Positions 49,838 through 58,563 of a DNA stretch of 64,000 nucleotides are shown in pieces. A program made the translations under genes and the position numbers. The notes beneath the pieces are model-generated. The model saw only the letters and a program-made list of their open reading frames with translations, was not told where the DNA came from and did not search any database. Where the stretch lies: contig JAZNDW010000001.1 in NCBI GenBank assembly GCA_045588245.1, positions 186,001 through 250,000 of the forward strand, given 5' to 3'. Within the stretch, counting starts at the first letter, position 1. Each line of letters begins with the position of its first letter. The DNA is from DTU064 sp045588245. GTDB taxonomy: Bacteria; Bacillota; Clostridia; Oscillospirales; CAG-272.

Positions 49838-51820
49838 TTATCTGCTGCAAAGAACGGTAGCGCCGACTTTTGTTGAAATAATCGCGCCGCTGTCGCGGCT
49901 GAACGTGATGCGGTCACCGTCAACGGTAACGTCACCCGTTGTGTAAAGGACGTCGTATTCGTTGCGGTTTATCGTGAGCGTAACGTGACGTTCACCGCGA
50001 TTCGTCGCCGTATATACCGTTTCTTCATCGTTTCCGCGTCCAAACATTAAAAATCCTGGAACACCGAAGCGGCAAAGATAAAGCTCTCCGTCATCGTATA
50101 CACGATGAGCGTGTCTGATCGCGCCAACGGCGCGGAAATGCTCAATCATGGATTGATTTTCGCGTCCCCACGGGAACGGCATACGGTTGAACGGATCGGT
50201 ATACCCTTCCATACCGGCTTCGTCGCCGTAATAGATTGAGGGTATTCCGGGAATCGTCGCATTGATTAGATACGCGAGCTTAACGAGGCGCTCGCCTACC
50301 GTGTATTGCTCGGCTGTCATGCGCTTTTTAAGAAGCTCTGCATTTGTGTAGCCGTCGGGGCTGTCGCCTGCAAGCGCCGTTATGATACGCAACGTGTCGT
50401 GCGTGCTTAACAGATTCATGAGTGCATGAACGACTTCGTCGGGATAATGCTCCCAAATGGTGTGAAGCGCCAAAATCATGCCGTCGGCATCACCATCGCG
50501 CAGATACGAAATGAGCGCCGAACGAACGGGATAATTCATAACGGAGTCGAGCTGATGCCCTTGGAAATAGTGTCGGCGTACTCCGTACGCGATCTTACAC
50601 GACGCATCCTCCCAAACCTCTCCGATAACGAGAGGAGAACGCTTATTCCCTGCTTCTTTCGCGCTTTCATGAACACGTGCCGTAAGCTTTTCAACGAACT
50701 CATCGGAAAGCTCGTCAACGACATCGAGACGCCAACCGGAAACACCCATCGACGTATAAGTGTCGATTATGCCGCCGTCGCCGTTGATGTACTCCAAATA
50801 ATCGGGATCGTTACTGTTGACACGCGGTAAGATCCTGATACCCCACCACGATTCGTATTCATCGCGTGTGGCACCGAACGAAAACCACTTATGATACTTG
50901 GATTTTTCGGAGTTATATGCGCCGAGGTTCTTATAAGTGCCCTCAAGGTTGAAATATTTGCTGTCGGAGCCCGTGTGATTGAAAACACCGTCGAGAATAA
51001 CGGCAATCCCACGCTTTTTCGCGGCTATGATGAGTGATGTGAGAGCACGCTTACCTCCGAACATTGAATCGACCTTTTCAAAGTCGCCCGTGTCGTACTT
51101 GTGGTTGGAATGCGCTTCAAAAATCGGTGACAGATAGATAGTCGTAACGCCAAGCGACACAAGATAATCAAGCTTGTCCCGCACGCCCCACAGATCGCCG
51201 CCGAAAAACATATCGTTTGCCACGTGAGCACCGGGATATTCGGGATACTGCGGCTCGCCGCCGTACCAATCGTCATTCATTATGGCATACGGTTTAGGCA
51301 CGGTCTTACCCGATTTATTAAATCTGTCAATGAAAACATGATATATGATACCGCCATACCAATCAGTAGGGGCGGGATAATCTCGTTCGTAAACGGTGAG
51401 CGCAAACGCGCCGTCACCTCTGTTATCGAAGCAAAGCTCGCAAAGTCCATCGTGTGCGGACTGAATAACGCGCGCTTTTGCTGCGTTTGTTTGAAAATCG
51501 AATCCAAAATAAAACAGTCCTACCTTCAACCCGAAGGAATCGGCAACGTCGCTCATAGCGAGCGTTACGGCAAAAATGTCGCGTCCCGACTCATGAGCCG
51601 TCCACTGCATCGGATATCTGTTGGCAGCTCCGCCCGATTCGCGCCAGATATACATAGCTACGTCGCGCGGATGCGTCGTTCGCGGCAATAAAAGCTCATA
51701 GCGGACAACATCGCTGCGCTTATGCGCTCCGTGTGCTGTGTATTTTGATTTTCCGTCTTTAATGATGTATCTGCGCAATTCGGGGCGCTGATACAGAGGT
51801 TCTATCGAAAAGTTACTCAC
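49838..51820 (-). CDS. GH13 alpha-amylase/neopullulanase-type enzyme, cytosolic
   Basis: 660 residues from a GTG at 51820 (GAGGAG about 7 bases upstream). An N-terminal beta domain (about 1-165) precedes the GH13 barrel: IYHVFIDRFN, GGDLWGVRDKLDYLVSLGVT, DGVFNHTG, GWRLDVVDEL (nucleophile Asp), VIGEVWEDA (acid Glu) and STHDTLR (third Asp). A C-terminal beta domain ends the chain. There is no signal peptide, so it should act on internal glycogen or maltodextrin, fitting its place behind glgP. It may debranch or hydrolyse; the exact specificity is open. Confidence 0.92.
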   Translation of the reverse strand: MSNFSIEPLYQRPELRRYIIKDGKSKYTAHGAHKRSDVVRYELLLPRTTHPRDVAMYIWRESGGAANRYPMQWTAHESGRDIFAVTLAMSDVADSFGLKVGLFYFGFDFQTNAAKARVIQSAHDGLCELCFDNRGDGAFALTVYERDYPAPTDWYGGIIYHVFIDRFNKSGKTVPKPYAIMNDDWYGGEPQYPEYPGAHVANDMFFGGDLWGVRDKLDYLVSLGVTTIYLSPIFEAHSNHKYDTGDFEKVDSMFGGKRALTSLIIAAKKRGIAVILDGVFNHTGSDSKYFNLEGTYKNLGAYNSEKSKYHKWFSFGATRDEYESWWGIRILPRVNSNDPDYLEYINGDGGIIDTYTSMGVSGWRLDVVDELSDEFVEKLTARVHESAKEAGNKRSPLVIGEVWEDASCKIAYGVRRHYFQGHQLDSVMNYPVRSALISYLRDGDADGMILALHTIWEHYPDEVVHALMNLLSTHDTLRIITALAGDSPDGYTNAELLKKRMTAEQYTVGERLVKLAYLINATIPGIPSIYYGDEAGMEGYTDPFNRMPFPWGRENQSMIEHFRAVGAIRHAHRVYDDGELYLCRFGVPGFLMFGRGNDEETVYTATNRGERHVTLTINRNEYDVLYTTGDVTVDGDRITFSRDSGAIISTKVGATVLCSR

Positions 51821-51897
51821 GTCGGACTCCTCTTTTGTTTTTTGACAATGGGGATATTCGACAAGTTAAATGCGAATCAAATCCCAAAAACTCACGT

Positions 51898-51920
51898 ATG
51901 GGGGAGCGGAGCTCCCCCAT
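51898..51920 (-). other. Perfect hairpin between glgP and the GH13 gene
   Basis: ATGGGGGAGC-GGA-GCTCCCCCAT, a 10-base GC-rich stem. On the minus strand a short T-run (GAGTTTTTGGG) follows after about 8 bases. It could be a partial terminator or mRNA-processing site that lowers GH13 output. Confidence 0.6.
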
Positions 51921-51949
51921 CGTGCATTTATGATATTATGAGGTTACGA

Positions 51950-54376
51950 TTAATAAATGCTCTTGGCATTCCAGATGTTTTCCGCGTAATCCTTGATACT
52001 GCGGTCTGCGGAGAAGTATCCTGCGCCTGCAATATTGAGCGCGGACTTCTTGTACCATACGCCGCTATTCTTGTAGTCGTTAAGTGCTGCAAGATAAGCG
52101 TCGCGGTAAGAATCGAAGTCAGCCAGGCACATGTACGGGTCTGCTACGCCATGACCGAGCAGGAAGTACTGCATCATGTGCGCGAAAGACTTGCCGTTGA
52201 GACCTTCGGACAGCGTATCTACAGCCTTACGGATGCGTTCGTTACCGTAGTAATACTTGATGGACTCATATCCGTTTCTCCAAAGCTCATCAACCTCATT
52301 GGTACGCAGACCGAAGATGTAGATGTTGTCGTTGCCGACAGCCTGAGCCATTTCAACGTTCGCGCCGTCGAGTGTTCCGACGGTGAGCGCACCGTTGATC
52401 ATAAACTTCATGCAGCCCGTGCCGCTTGCTTCTTTACCAGCAAGGGAGATCTGTTCACTGATCTCGGAAGCGGGCATAAGAACTTCAGCGGTGGAAACCT
52501 TATAGTCTTCAAGATATACTACTCTGATACGGTCGCGAAGTTTGGGATCACGTTCAATCTCAGCAGAAAGATTCCAGATAAGATCGATAACGTCCTTTGC
52601 GGTGTAGTAGCCGGGAGCTGCCTTTCCGCCGAAAATAAACGTCTGCGGCGGCAGGTCGGAGTTCGGATTTTCCTTGAGCTCACGGTAGAAGGAGATGATC
52701 TTGAGCACGTTGAGAAGCTGACGCTTATATTCGTGCATACGCTTAACCTGAACGTCAAAGATGCTGCTCGTATCAAGAGCGATACCTGTCTTATTGTAAT
52801 AGAACTTAGCGAAGCGTTCCTTGTTTTCAAGCTTGATACGTGCGAGCTCATCGTGGATCTCAGGCTTTTCCGCAAATGCGGCAAAGTCAGCGAGCTTTGC
52901 GGAATCCTTCTTGTATCCGTCACCGATCGTTTCGTCGAGAAGCTTCGTCAAACCGGGGTTCGAATAGCAGAGCCAACGTCTGTGAGCGATACCGTTAGTA
53001 ACGTTTGTGAACTTTTCGGGGGTATACTTATAGTAATCGTGAAAGATGGTTTCCTTGAGGATCTCAGAGTGGAGAGCCGAAACGCCGTTTACCTTCTGGG
53101 AAGCGACGATAGAAAGGTTAGCCATTCTTACCTGACCGTAACCGATGATGCTCATGCGGGAGATGCGTCCCCAATCTCCGGGATATGCGTTCCAGAGGTC
53201 TGCGCAGAAGCGGCGGTTGATCTCACAAATGATCATGTGGATTCTCGGCAGCTTCAGGCGGAAGAGGTCTTCATTCCACGTTTCAAGTGCTTCGGGAAGA
53301 ACGGTATGGTTTGTATAGGAAATGCAGTTTCTTACAACTTCCCAGGCATCGTCCCATGCATAGCCGTATTCATCAAGAAGAATACGCATCAGTTCGGGAA
53401 CAACGAGTGCGGGGTGCGTGTCGTTGATGTGGATAGAAACCTTGTCTGCGAAGTTGGAAAGTGTTCCGTACATGGAAAGGTGATCCATGAATACGCTCTG
53501 AAGCGATGCGGAAACGAGGAAATACTGCTGGGTGAGGCGGAGGAGCTTACCTTCGGTATGTTCATCGGAGGGATAAAGCACCTTGGTGATGATCTCCGCA
53601 TTGGTATTCTGCTGCATTGCACGGATATAGTCACCCTGCGAGAAGAGATTCATGTTGAAGTTCTGGGTGATTCCGCGTGCTCTCCAAAGGCGAAGCGTAT
53701 TAACCGCTTTGCTGTCTGCGCCCGAGATCATAAGGTCATATGGCACTGCCTGCACTTCTGTGCAATTTTCAAGATACGTGTGGCAATGTCCGTCTTCCCA
53801 CGTTTCGTTAACGTGACCGTCAAGCTTGACCGTCATCGTTTTGTCGGTACGGGGCACGAGCCAGCATTCACCGCCGGGGAGCCATACGTCAGGAAGCTCT
53901 ATCTGCTGGCCATCAACGATCTTCTGACGGAAAAGTCCGTATTCATAGCAGAGAGAATATCCGTTTGCAAAGTAACCGAGGGAGGAAAGCGAATCCATGA
54001 AGCAAGCTGCGAGACGACCGAGACCTCCGTTTCCGAGGGAGGGATCGGGCTCGTATTCATAAAGATCCTCAAGATCTACGCCAACGTCAGCGAGAACTTC
54101 TTTGTAGTCTTCTGCCATGCCAAGATTGCAGAGATTGTTCTTAAGCTGTCTTCCGAGAAGGAATTCCATACAGAGGTATACGACACGCTTGCCTTCTGCC
54201 TTTTTCATATCCTTTTTATAATCGGAACGCATTGACGTGAGGTGTTCCTTAACCGTCAGAACGGTTGCCTTATATATCTGGTCTTTCGTCGCATCGGCGG
54301 CGGTGGTATTAAAATGCTGTGAGAGCTTTCTGTTCAGCGCGTCTTTGATTTCGCGCTTGGTCATTTTGATGTTCAT
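51950..54376 (-). CDS. glgP: Glycogen/maltodextrin phosphorylase
   Basis: 808 residues. VVYLCMEFLLGRQLKNNLCN and EPDPSLGNGGLGRLAACFMD are the phosphorylase start. IHINDTHPALVVPELMRIL and KVNGVSALHSEI lie in the middle. EASGTGCMKFMINGALTVG carries the PLP-binding Lys. It releases glucose-1-phosphate from glycogen ends. It is the fourth gene of the glg operon. Confidence 0.95.
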   Translation of the reverse strand: MNIKMTKREIKDALNRKLSQHFNTTAADATKDQIYKATVLTVKEHLTSMRSDYKKDMKKAEGKRVVYLCMEFLLGRQLKNNLCNLGMAEDYKEVLADVGVDLEDLYEYEPDPSLGNGGLGRLAACFMDSLSSLGYFANGYSLCYEYGLFRQKIVDGQQIELPDVWLPGGECWLVPRTDKTMTVKLDGHVNETWEDGHCHTYLENCTEVQAVPYDLMISGADSKAVNTLRLWRARGITQNFNMNLFSQGDYIRAMQQNTNAEIITKVLYPSDEHTEGKLLRLTQQYFLVSASLQSVFMDHLSMYGTLSNFADKVSIHINDTHPALVVPELMRILLDEYGYAWDDAWEVVRNCISYTNHTVLPEALETWNEDLFRLKLPRIHMIICEINRRFCADLWNAYPGDWGRISRMSIIGYGQVRMANLSIVASQKVNGVSALHSEILKETIFHDYYKYTPEKFTNVTNGIAHRRWLCYSNPGLTKLLDETIGDGYKKDSAKLADFAAFAEKPEIHDELARIKLENKERFAKFYYNKTGIALDTSSIFDVQVKRMHEYKRQLLNVLKIISFYRELKENPNSDLPPQTFIFGGKAAPGYYTAKDVIDLIWNLSAEIERDPKLRDRIRVVYLEDYKVSTAEVLMPASEISEQISLAGKEASGTGCMKFMINGALTVGTLDGANVEMAQAVGNDNIYIFGLRTNEVDELWRNGYESIKYYYGNERIRKAVDTLSEGLNGKSFAHMMQYFLLGHGVADPYMCLADFDSYRDAYLAALNDYKNSGVWYKKSALNIAGAGYFSADRSIKDYAENIWNAKSIY

Positions 54377-54406
54377 ATGGGTTCTTTTGTAATCCTACTT
54401 TTGTAA

Positions 54407-55831
54407 TTATAGATTTTCATAAAGCTGCATATACTTTTCGGCAGAAGCAGCCCAAGTGAAGTCAACCTTCATAGCACGGCGCATGAGCGACGTCCAACGC
54501 TTCTTATCTCTGTAAACAGATGTCGCATAACGAAGCGTATGGAGCATATCGTGTGCGTTATAATTCGTGAAGGTGAATCCGTTGCCCTCGTTTGTATATT
54601 CGTTATAGGGCTTGATGGTATCATAAAGTCCGCCCGTTTCACGAACGATCGGCACCGTACCGTAGCGCGATGCGATCATCTGCGAAAGTCCGCAAGGCTC
54701 ACTCTGCGACGGCATGAGGAAAATATCCGCGCCGGCGTAGATCTTTTTGGAGAGCTCGCGGTTAAACTGAAGCTGTGTGGATACCTTTGCCGGATAACGG
54801 CGGGCAAGCTCGGAGAAATAAACCTCGTATTCGCGTTCGCCGGTTCCGAGAAGAATGAACTGTACGTCGTCCTCGAGGTATTCCTCGATGACGCGCTGTA
54901 CCAAATCAAAACCTTTATGCTTTGCCAAACGAGATACCATAGCAACTATGGGAGTGTTAGGCGAAACGGGAAGTCCTACAAGACGCTGAAGGTCAGCTTT
55001 ACATTCACGTTTGCCGGAATACGCTTTTGCGGTGAAGTTCTTCGCAAGGATAGCATCCGTTTCGGGATTGTAAAGATCATAGTCGATACCGTTGATGATA
55101 CCGGATACCTTTTCACGGTAAAGTCTTAACACATGATAAAGTCCGTGTGAATAAAACTCACTTTGGATCTCCTCAGCATAGCGCGGAGATACCGTTGAAA
55201 CAGCATCGGCGCATACGATAGCCGCCTTTGTTAAGTTTATTGCGTTGTCATATTCAATGATACCGCGGATGTTTGTGCCGAGGCCGAATACGTCACCGAG
55301 GCTGTCAATGCCGTATACGCCCTGGTACTCGATATTATGAATCGTGTAAACAGCCTTGATTTTGCTGTATCTTTCATCCTTCGCATAAAGCGTTCGGAGA
55401 TAAAGCACAGCGGAAGCGCTCTGCCAGTCGTTGCAGTGGAGAACATCCGGGAAATAACCCGTGATGTTCATGAGCTCAAGTACAGCCTTTCCAAAGAAAG
55501 CAAATCTTTCGCCGTCGTCAAAGCTACCGTAGAGGTTCGGACGGTTGAAATAGTACTCGTTATCGATGAAATAGTAAGTAACGCCAAGGTGCTCACGCTT
55601 GAAAAATCCGCAATACTGCGAACGCCAGGAGAGCTTGACTTCTGTATTACCGAGATAAGTCATCTTTTCTCTTTCCGCTGCTGTAACTTTGCTGTAAAGC
55701 GGAATAACGACACCGATCTCGCTGTCGGGATATTTCGCTTTAAGCGCTGCGGGAAGCGCGCCGAGCACGTCACCGAGACCGCCTGTGGCGGCGAACGGAA
55801 CGGCTTCGGAGCCTGCAAATAATATCTTCAT
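54407..55831 (-). CDS. glgA: Glycogen synthase GlgA
   Basis: 474 residues from the ATG at 55831 (AAAGGAAC upstream). A GT5 glycosyltransferase: KILFAGSEAVPFAATGGLGD has the ADP-glucose loop, with Ala in place of the Lys of the usual KTGGL. DVLHCNDWQSA, VYTIHNIEYQG, IVAMVSRLAKHKGFDL and FLMPSQSEPCGLSQMIASRYG are the other signatures. It extends glycogen from ADP-glucose. The Lys to Ala change may alter substrate binding, or it may be normal for this clade. Confidence 0.95.
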   Translation of the reverse strand: MKILFAGSEAVPFAATGGLGDVLGALPAALKAKYPDSEIGVVIPLYSKVTAAEREKMTYLGNTEVKLSWRSQYCGFFKREHLGVTYYFIDNEYYFNRPNLYGSFDDGERFAFFGKAVLELMNITGYFPDVLHCNDWQSASAVLYLRTLYAKDERYSKIKAVYTIHNIEYQGVYGIDSLGDVFGLGTNIRGIIEYDNAINLTKAAIVCADAVSTVSPRYAEEIQSEFYSHGLYHVLRLYREKVSGIINGIDYDLYNPETDAILAKNFTAKAYSGKRECKADLQRLVGLPVSPNTPIVAMVSRLAKHKGFDLVQRVIEEYLEDDVQFILLGTGEREYEVYFSELARRYPAKVSTQLQFNRELSKKIYAGADIFLMPSQSEPCGLSQMIASRYGTVPIVRETGGLYDTIKPYNEYTNEGNGFTFTNYNAHDMLHTLRYATSVYRDKKRWTSLMRRAMKVDFTWAASAEKYMQLYENL

Positions 55832-55886
55832 ATAGGTTCCTTTCATTTTAGGATTTTATGGTGCAGCAAAGAAATAAGTGACGGAC

Positions 55887-57020
55887 TTATATCATTTTTC
55901 CCTTTGCTACATAAATCGGCATGGACTGTGCGCCCGAGAGGGTCACACCGTCGCGTATAACGACGTCCTTGTCGGTTAAAACATAGTTAAGCGATACGTT
56001 TTCGCCTGTGAACGTGTCCTGGAAAAGTATCGAGTTTTTAACGACCGTGTTCTTGCCAACCTTAACACCGCGGAAAAGTATAGAGTTTTCCACGTGACCT
56101 TCGATAACGCATCCGTCGGCTACAAGAGAATTCTTAACCGTCGCGTTGCCTATGTACTTCGCGGGAGCGGAGTTTCTTACCTTTGTATAGATCGGACGTG
56201 TTTTTTCTCCAAAAAGCGCATTACGTGCATCAGCGTCTGTAATAAGCTCCATTGAATGCTCAAAATAATCGGTAAGCGAGGAAATAACGGCAAAATATCC
56301 GTCGTAACGGTATACGCGGAAGTTGCCGTGACCGAGGTTGCGGCCGATGATGTCGCGTGTCATACTGACATAGTTATGTGCAACAGCATCAAGAACCATT
56401 GTCTGCAGATAAGCGCGGCTCATAACGACGATGTTCAAAGAAACGTCTGCCTCGCCCGAGAAATTTGTCGGGTAAGCCATAATGTCGGTAACGTTTCCGT
56501 TCTCATCGGAGGTGTAAAGCGTGTTGATCTTTGCCTTTTCGGGGGTAAGATTCATGCGCTTGACGGCGATCGTCATATCGGCGTTATTTTTGATGTGGTC
56601 GTTGATAATATCATTCAGGTCGATGTTGCAGATAACGTCGCAGTCAGAGAGGACTACGTAATCGTCCTGAATGTGAGAGATAGCGTCTGTGATGCCCTTG
56701 AGTGCCTCAAGACGGGTTGCATAAAGTGTGTTTCCGGAGTTTGCAAATGCGGAAACAAAGGGTGGCAGGATCTTGATACCGCCGCGAGCACGCGCGAGGT
56801 CCCAGTCCTTACCGCTTCCGAGATGGTCCATCAGGGAGTGATAGTTATAGTGCGTGATAACATCGACATTCTTGATGCCGGAATTAACCATGTTCGACAG
56901 AGTAAAGTCGATGAGTCTGTATCTGCATCCGAAAGGGACGGACGCGATAGTACGAAGGCGGGTAAGCTCCGAAATGTTGGAGTCATGTATGTTCGAGAAA
57001 ATAATACCGGTAGCAGACAT
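55887..57020 (-). CDS. glgD: ADP-glucose pyrophosphorylase regulatory-type subunit GlgD
   Basis: 377 residues. FGCRYRLIDFTLSNMVNSGI is the nucleotidyltransferase core, but the N-terminal GGxGxRL loop seen in GlgC is absent (here IIFSNIHDSNI), which marks the GlgD branch found in Bacillota. The C terminus is a left-handed beta-helix (hexapeptide strands, ENSILFRGVKVGKNTVVKNS). GlgD forms a hetero-tetramer with GlgC and raises its activity. Confidence 0.95.
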   Translation of the reverse strand: MSATGIIFSNIHDSNISELTRLRTIASVPFGCRYRLIDFTLSNMVNSGIKNVDVITHYNYHSLMDHLGSGKDWDLARARGGIKILPPFVSAFANSGNTLYATRLEALKGITDAISHIQDDYVVLSDCDVICNIDLNDIINDHIKNNADMTIAVKRMNLTPEKAKINTLYTSDENGNVTDIMAYPTNFSGEADVSLNIVVMSRAYLQTMVLDAVAHNYVSMTRDIIGRNLGHGNFRVYRYDGYFAVISSLTDYFEHSMELITDADARNALFGEKTRPIYTKVRNSAPAKYIGNATVKNSLVADGCVIEGHVENSILFRGVKVGKNTVVKNSILFQDTFTGENVSLNYVLTDKDVVIRDGVTLSGAQSMPIYVAKGKMI

Positions 57021-57062
57021 AGCGTTCCTCTTTCCTTTTAATTAGTTTTTGTACTCAAAGAT

Positions 57063-58253
57063 TTACTGCAAAGATGCGTTTACCATTTCGCCTGCGGCAA
57101 CAACTGTTCCGTCTTTCAGCTTGAGGTTTGCGCCGATAAGAGCAATTCCTTCAGCAACTTCTTTCGGTCTGCCGACAGAAGAATCTTTTCCGATTTCTGT
57201 GCCGCTGTCAATTATTGAATAATTGACGTTACTGCCGGCACCTATTCTGACGTTCGACATGATAACGGAGTCCTTAACGTACGCGCCTTCTTCAACGATA
57301 ACGCCGTTGGAGAGGACGGAGTTTTCAACAACACCGTAGATCTCGCAGCCTTCCGTGATAAGCGAATTCTTGATATCAGCGTTTTCGCCTGCGAAATGAG
57401 GTGCTTCTGCATTATTTCTCGAATAAATGCGCCAATCACGGTCGTGGATCACGAACGTAGGCTCTGCACCGAGAAGATCCATGTTTGCTTCCCAAAGGGA
57501 ATCTATCGTTCCGACGTCTTTCCAATATCCGCGGAAAGGATATGTATACATACGCAAGCCGTCGTTGAGCATCGCAGGAATGATGTCCTTACCGAAGTCG
57601 TTGGAGGAGTTGGGGTTATTTTCATCGCGGCGCAGATAGTCGGAGAGAACTTTCGCGTTGAAGATGTAAATACCCATGGAAGCCTTCGTGCTCTTCGGCT
57701 TCTTCGGCTTCTCTTCAAATTCGTAGATTCTTCCCTCTTCGTCTGTATTCATGATGCCGAATCTCGTAGCCTCTTCAAGCGTTACTTCAAGAACTGCGAT
57801 CGTGGCATCAGCGCCGTTGCGCTTATGCTCGTTGAGCATTTCGTCGTAATCCATCTTATAGATATGGTCGCCGCCAAGAACGAGCACATAATCAGGATCA
57901 TAACGTTCGATGAAAGCAAGATTCTGATAGATAGCATTTGCTGTACCGCGATACCAATCGGACGAGGTCTTTCCCTGATACGGCGGAAGAACCATAACAC
58001 CGCCTGTGTTACGGTCAAGGTCCCAAGGCTGACCGTTGCCGATGTACTCATTGAGCACCAAGGGCTGATACTGTGTCAGAACACCGACGGTATCAATACC
58101 GGAGTTGACACAGTTAGACATGGGAAAGTCTATAATGCGGTATTTGCCGCCGAACTGAACGGCAGGTTTAGCGGTCGTTTCGGTCAGAGTATAAAGTCTG
58201 CTGCCCTGTCCGCCCGCAAGAAGCATGGCTACACATTCCTTTTTCTTGTACAT
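57063..58253 (-). CDS. glgC: Glucose-1-phosphate adenylyltransferase GlgC
   Basis: 396 residues. AMLLAGGQGSRLYTLT is the nucleotide loop, KPAVQFGGKYRIIDFPMSN the catalytic segment and EEKPKKPKSTKASMGIYIF the glucose-1-phosphate site. The C terminus is a left-handed helix. It makes ADP-glucose, the committed step of glycogen synthesis. AAAGGAGAA is 7-8 bases before the ATG. First gene of the operon. Confidence 0.97.
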   Translation of the reverse strand: MYKKKECVAMLLAGGQGSRLYTLTETTAKPAVQFGGKYRIIDFPMSNCVNSGIDTVGVLTQYQPLVLNEYIGNGQPWDLDRNTGGVMVLPPYQGKTSSDWYRGTANAIYQNLAFIERYDPDYVLVLGGDHIYKMDYDEMLNEHKRNGADATIAVLEVTLEEATRFGIMNTDEEGRIYEFEEKPKKPKSTKASMGIYIFNAKVLSDYLRRDENNPNSSNDFGKDIIPAMLNDGLRMYTYPFRGYWKDVGTIDSLWEANMDLLGAEPTFVIHDRDWRIYSRNNAEAPHFAGENADIKNSLITEGCEIYGVVENSVLSNGVIVEEGAYVKDSVIMSNVRIGAGSNVNYSIIDSGTEIGKDSSVGRPKEVAEGIALIGANLKLKDGTVVAAGEMVNASLQ

Positions 58254-58437
58254 GGTAGATTCTCCTTTGAATAGTTTTTTCGGATAATTGTTTTCTTGGT
58301 GAACGATTCCGAAAGCGTCGGGAGCGTCAGCAACCTCCCGATTTTTGTTTTTTCTGCCGCTTTCATTCTAATAATCTATCTTTCGCATAAAAGCCTGCCA
58401 TGTAGATGGGCACAATACGAGTAAGTATAAATTATCG
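58254..58437 (-). promoter_or_regulatory. Long structured leader of the glycogen operon
   Basis: About 180 bases lie between promoter and glgC. On the minus strand there is a hairpin TGCC-CAT-CTAC-ATG-GCA, then GAAAGC and GCTTTC as an outer pair around TCGGGAG/CTCCCGA. An upstream GCTTT could compete for the same AAAGC, so two folds are possible. No intrinsic terminator follows it and I recognise no known family. Confidence 0.4.
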
Positions 58438-58443
58438 AATAAT

Positions 58444-58472
58444 ATTATACTATATTTAACACGAAATGGCAA
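58444..58472 (-). promoter_or_regulatory. Promoter of the glycogen operon
   Basis: On the minus strand TTGCCA (58467-58472), 17-base spacer, TATAAT (58444-58449). Confidence 0.8.
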
Positions 58473-58519
58473 GAGAGAGTTTACGCCCTTTGCCGATTTT
58501 ATTCGTATTTTTTCGCAAA

Positions 58520-58558
58520 AATCAAAGGGAGCACGCCATTTTGCGCTCCCTTTGATAA
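58520..58558 (-). terminator. leuS terminator
   Basis: ATCAAAGGGAGC pairs with GCTCCCTTTGAT across a 12-base loop; TTTTTGCG follows on the minus strand. Confidence 0.9.
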
Positions 58559-58563
58559 AATAT

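Noticed and set aside
51842..54235. A long open frame of 797 codons on the plus strand opposite glgP
   Set aside because: It is a shadow of the strongly biased codon use of glgP; its translation has no recognisable domain, and glgP is unambiguous.
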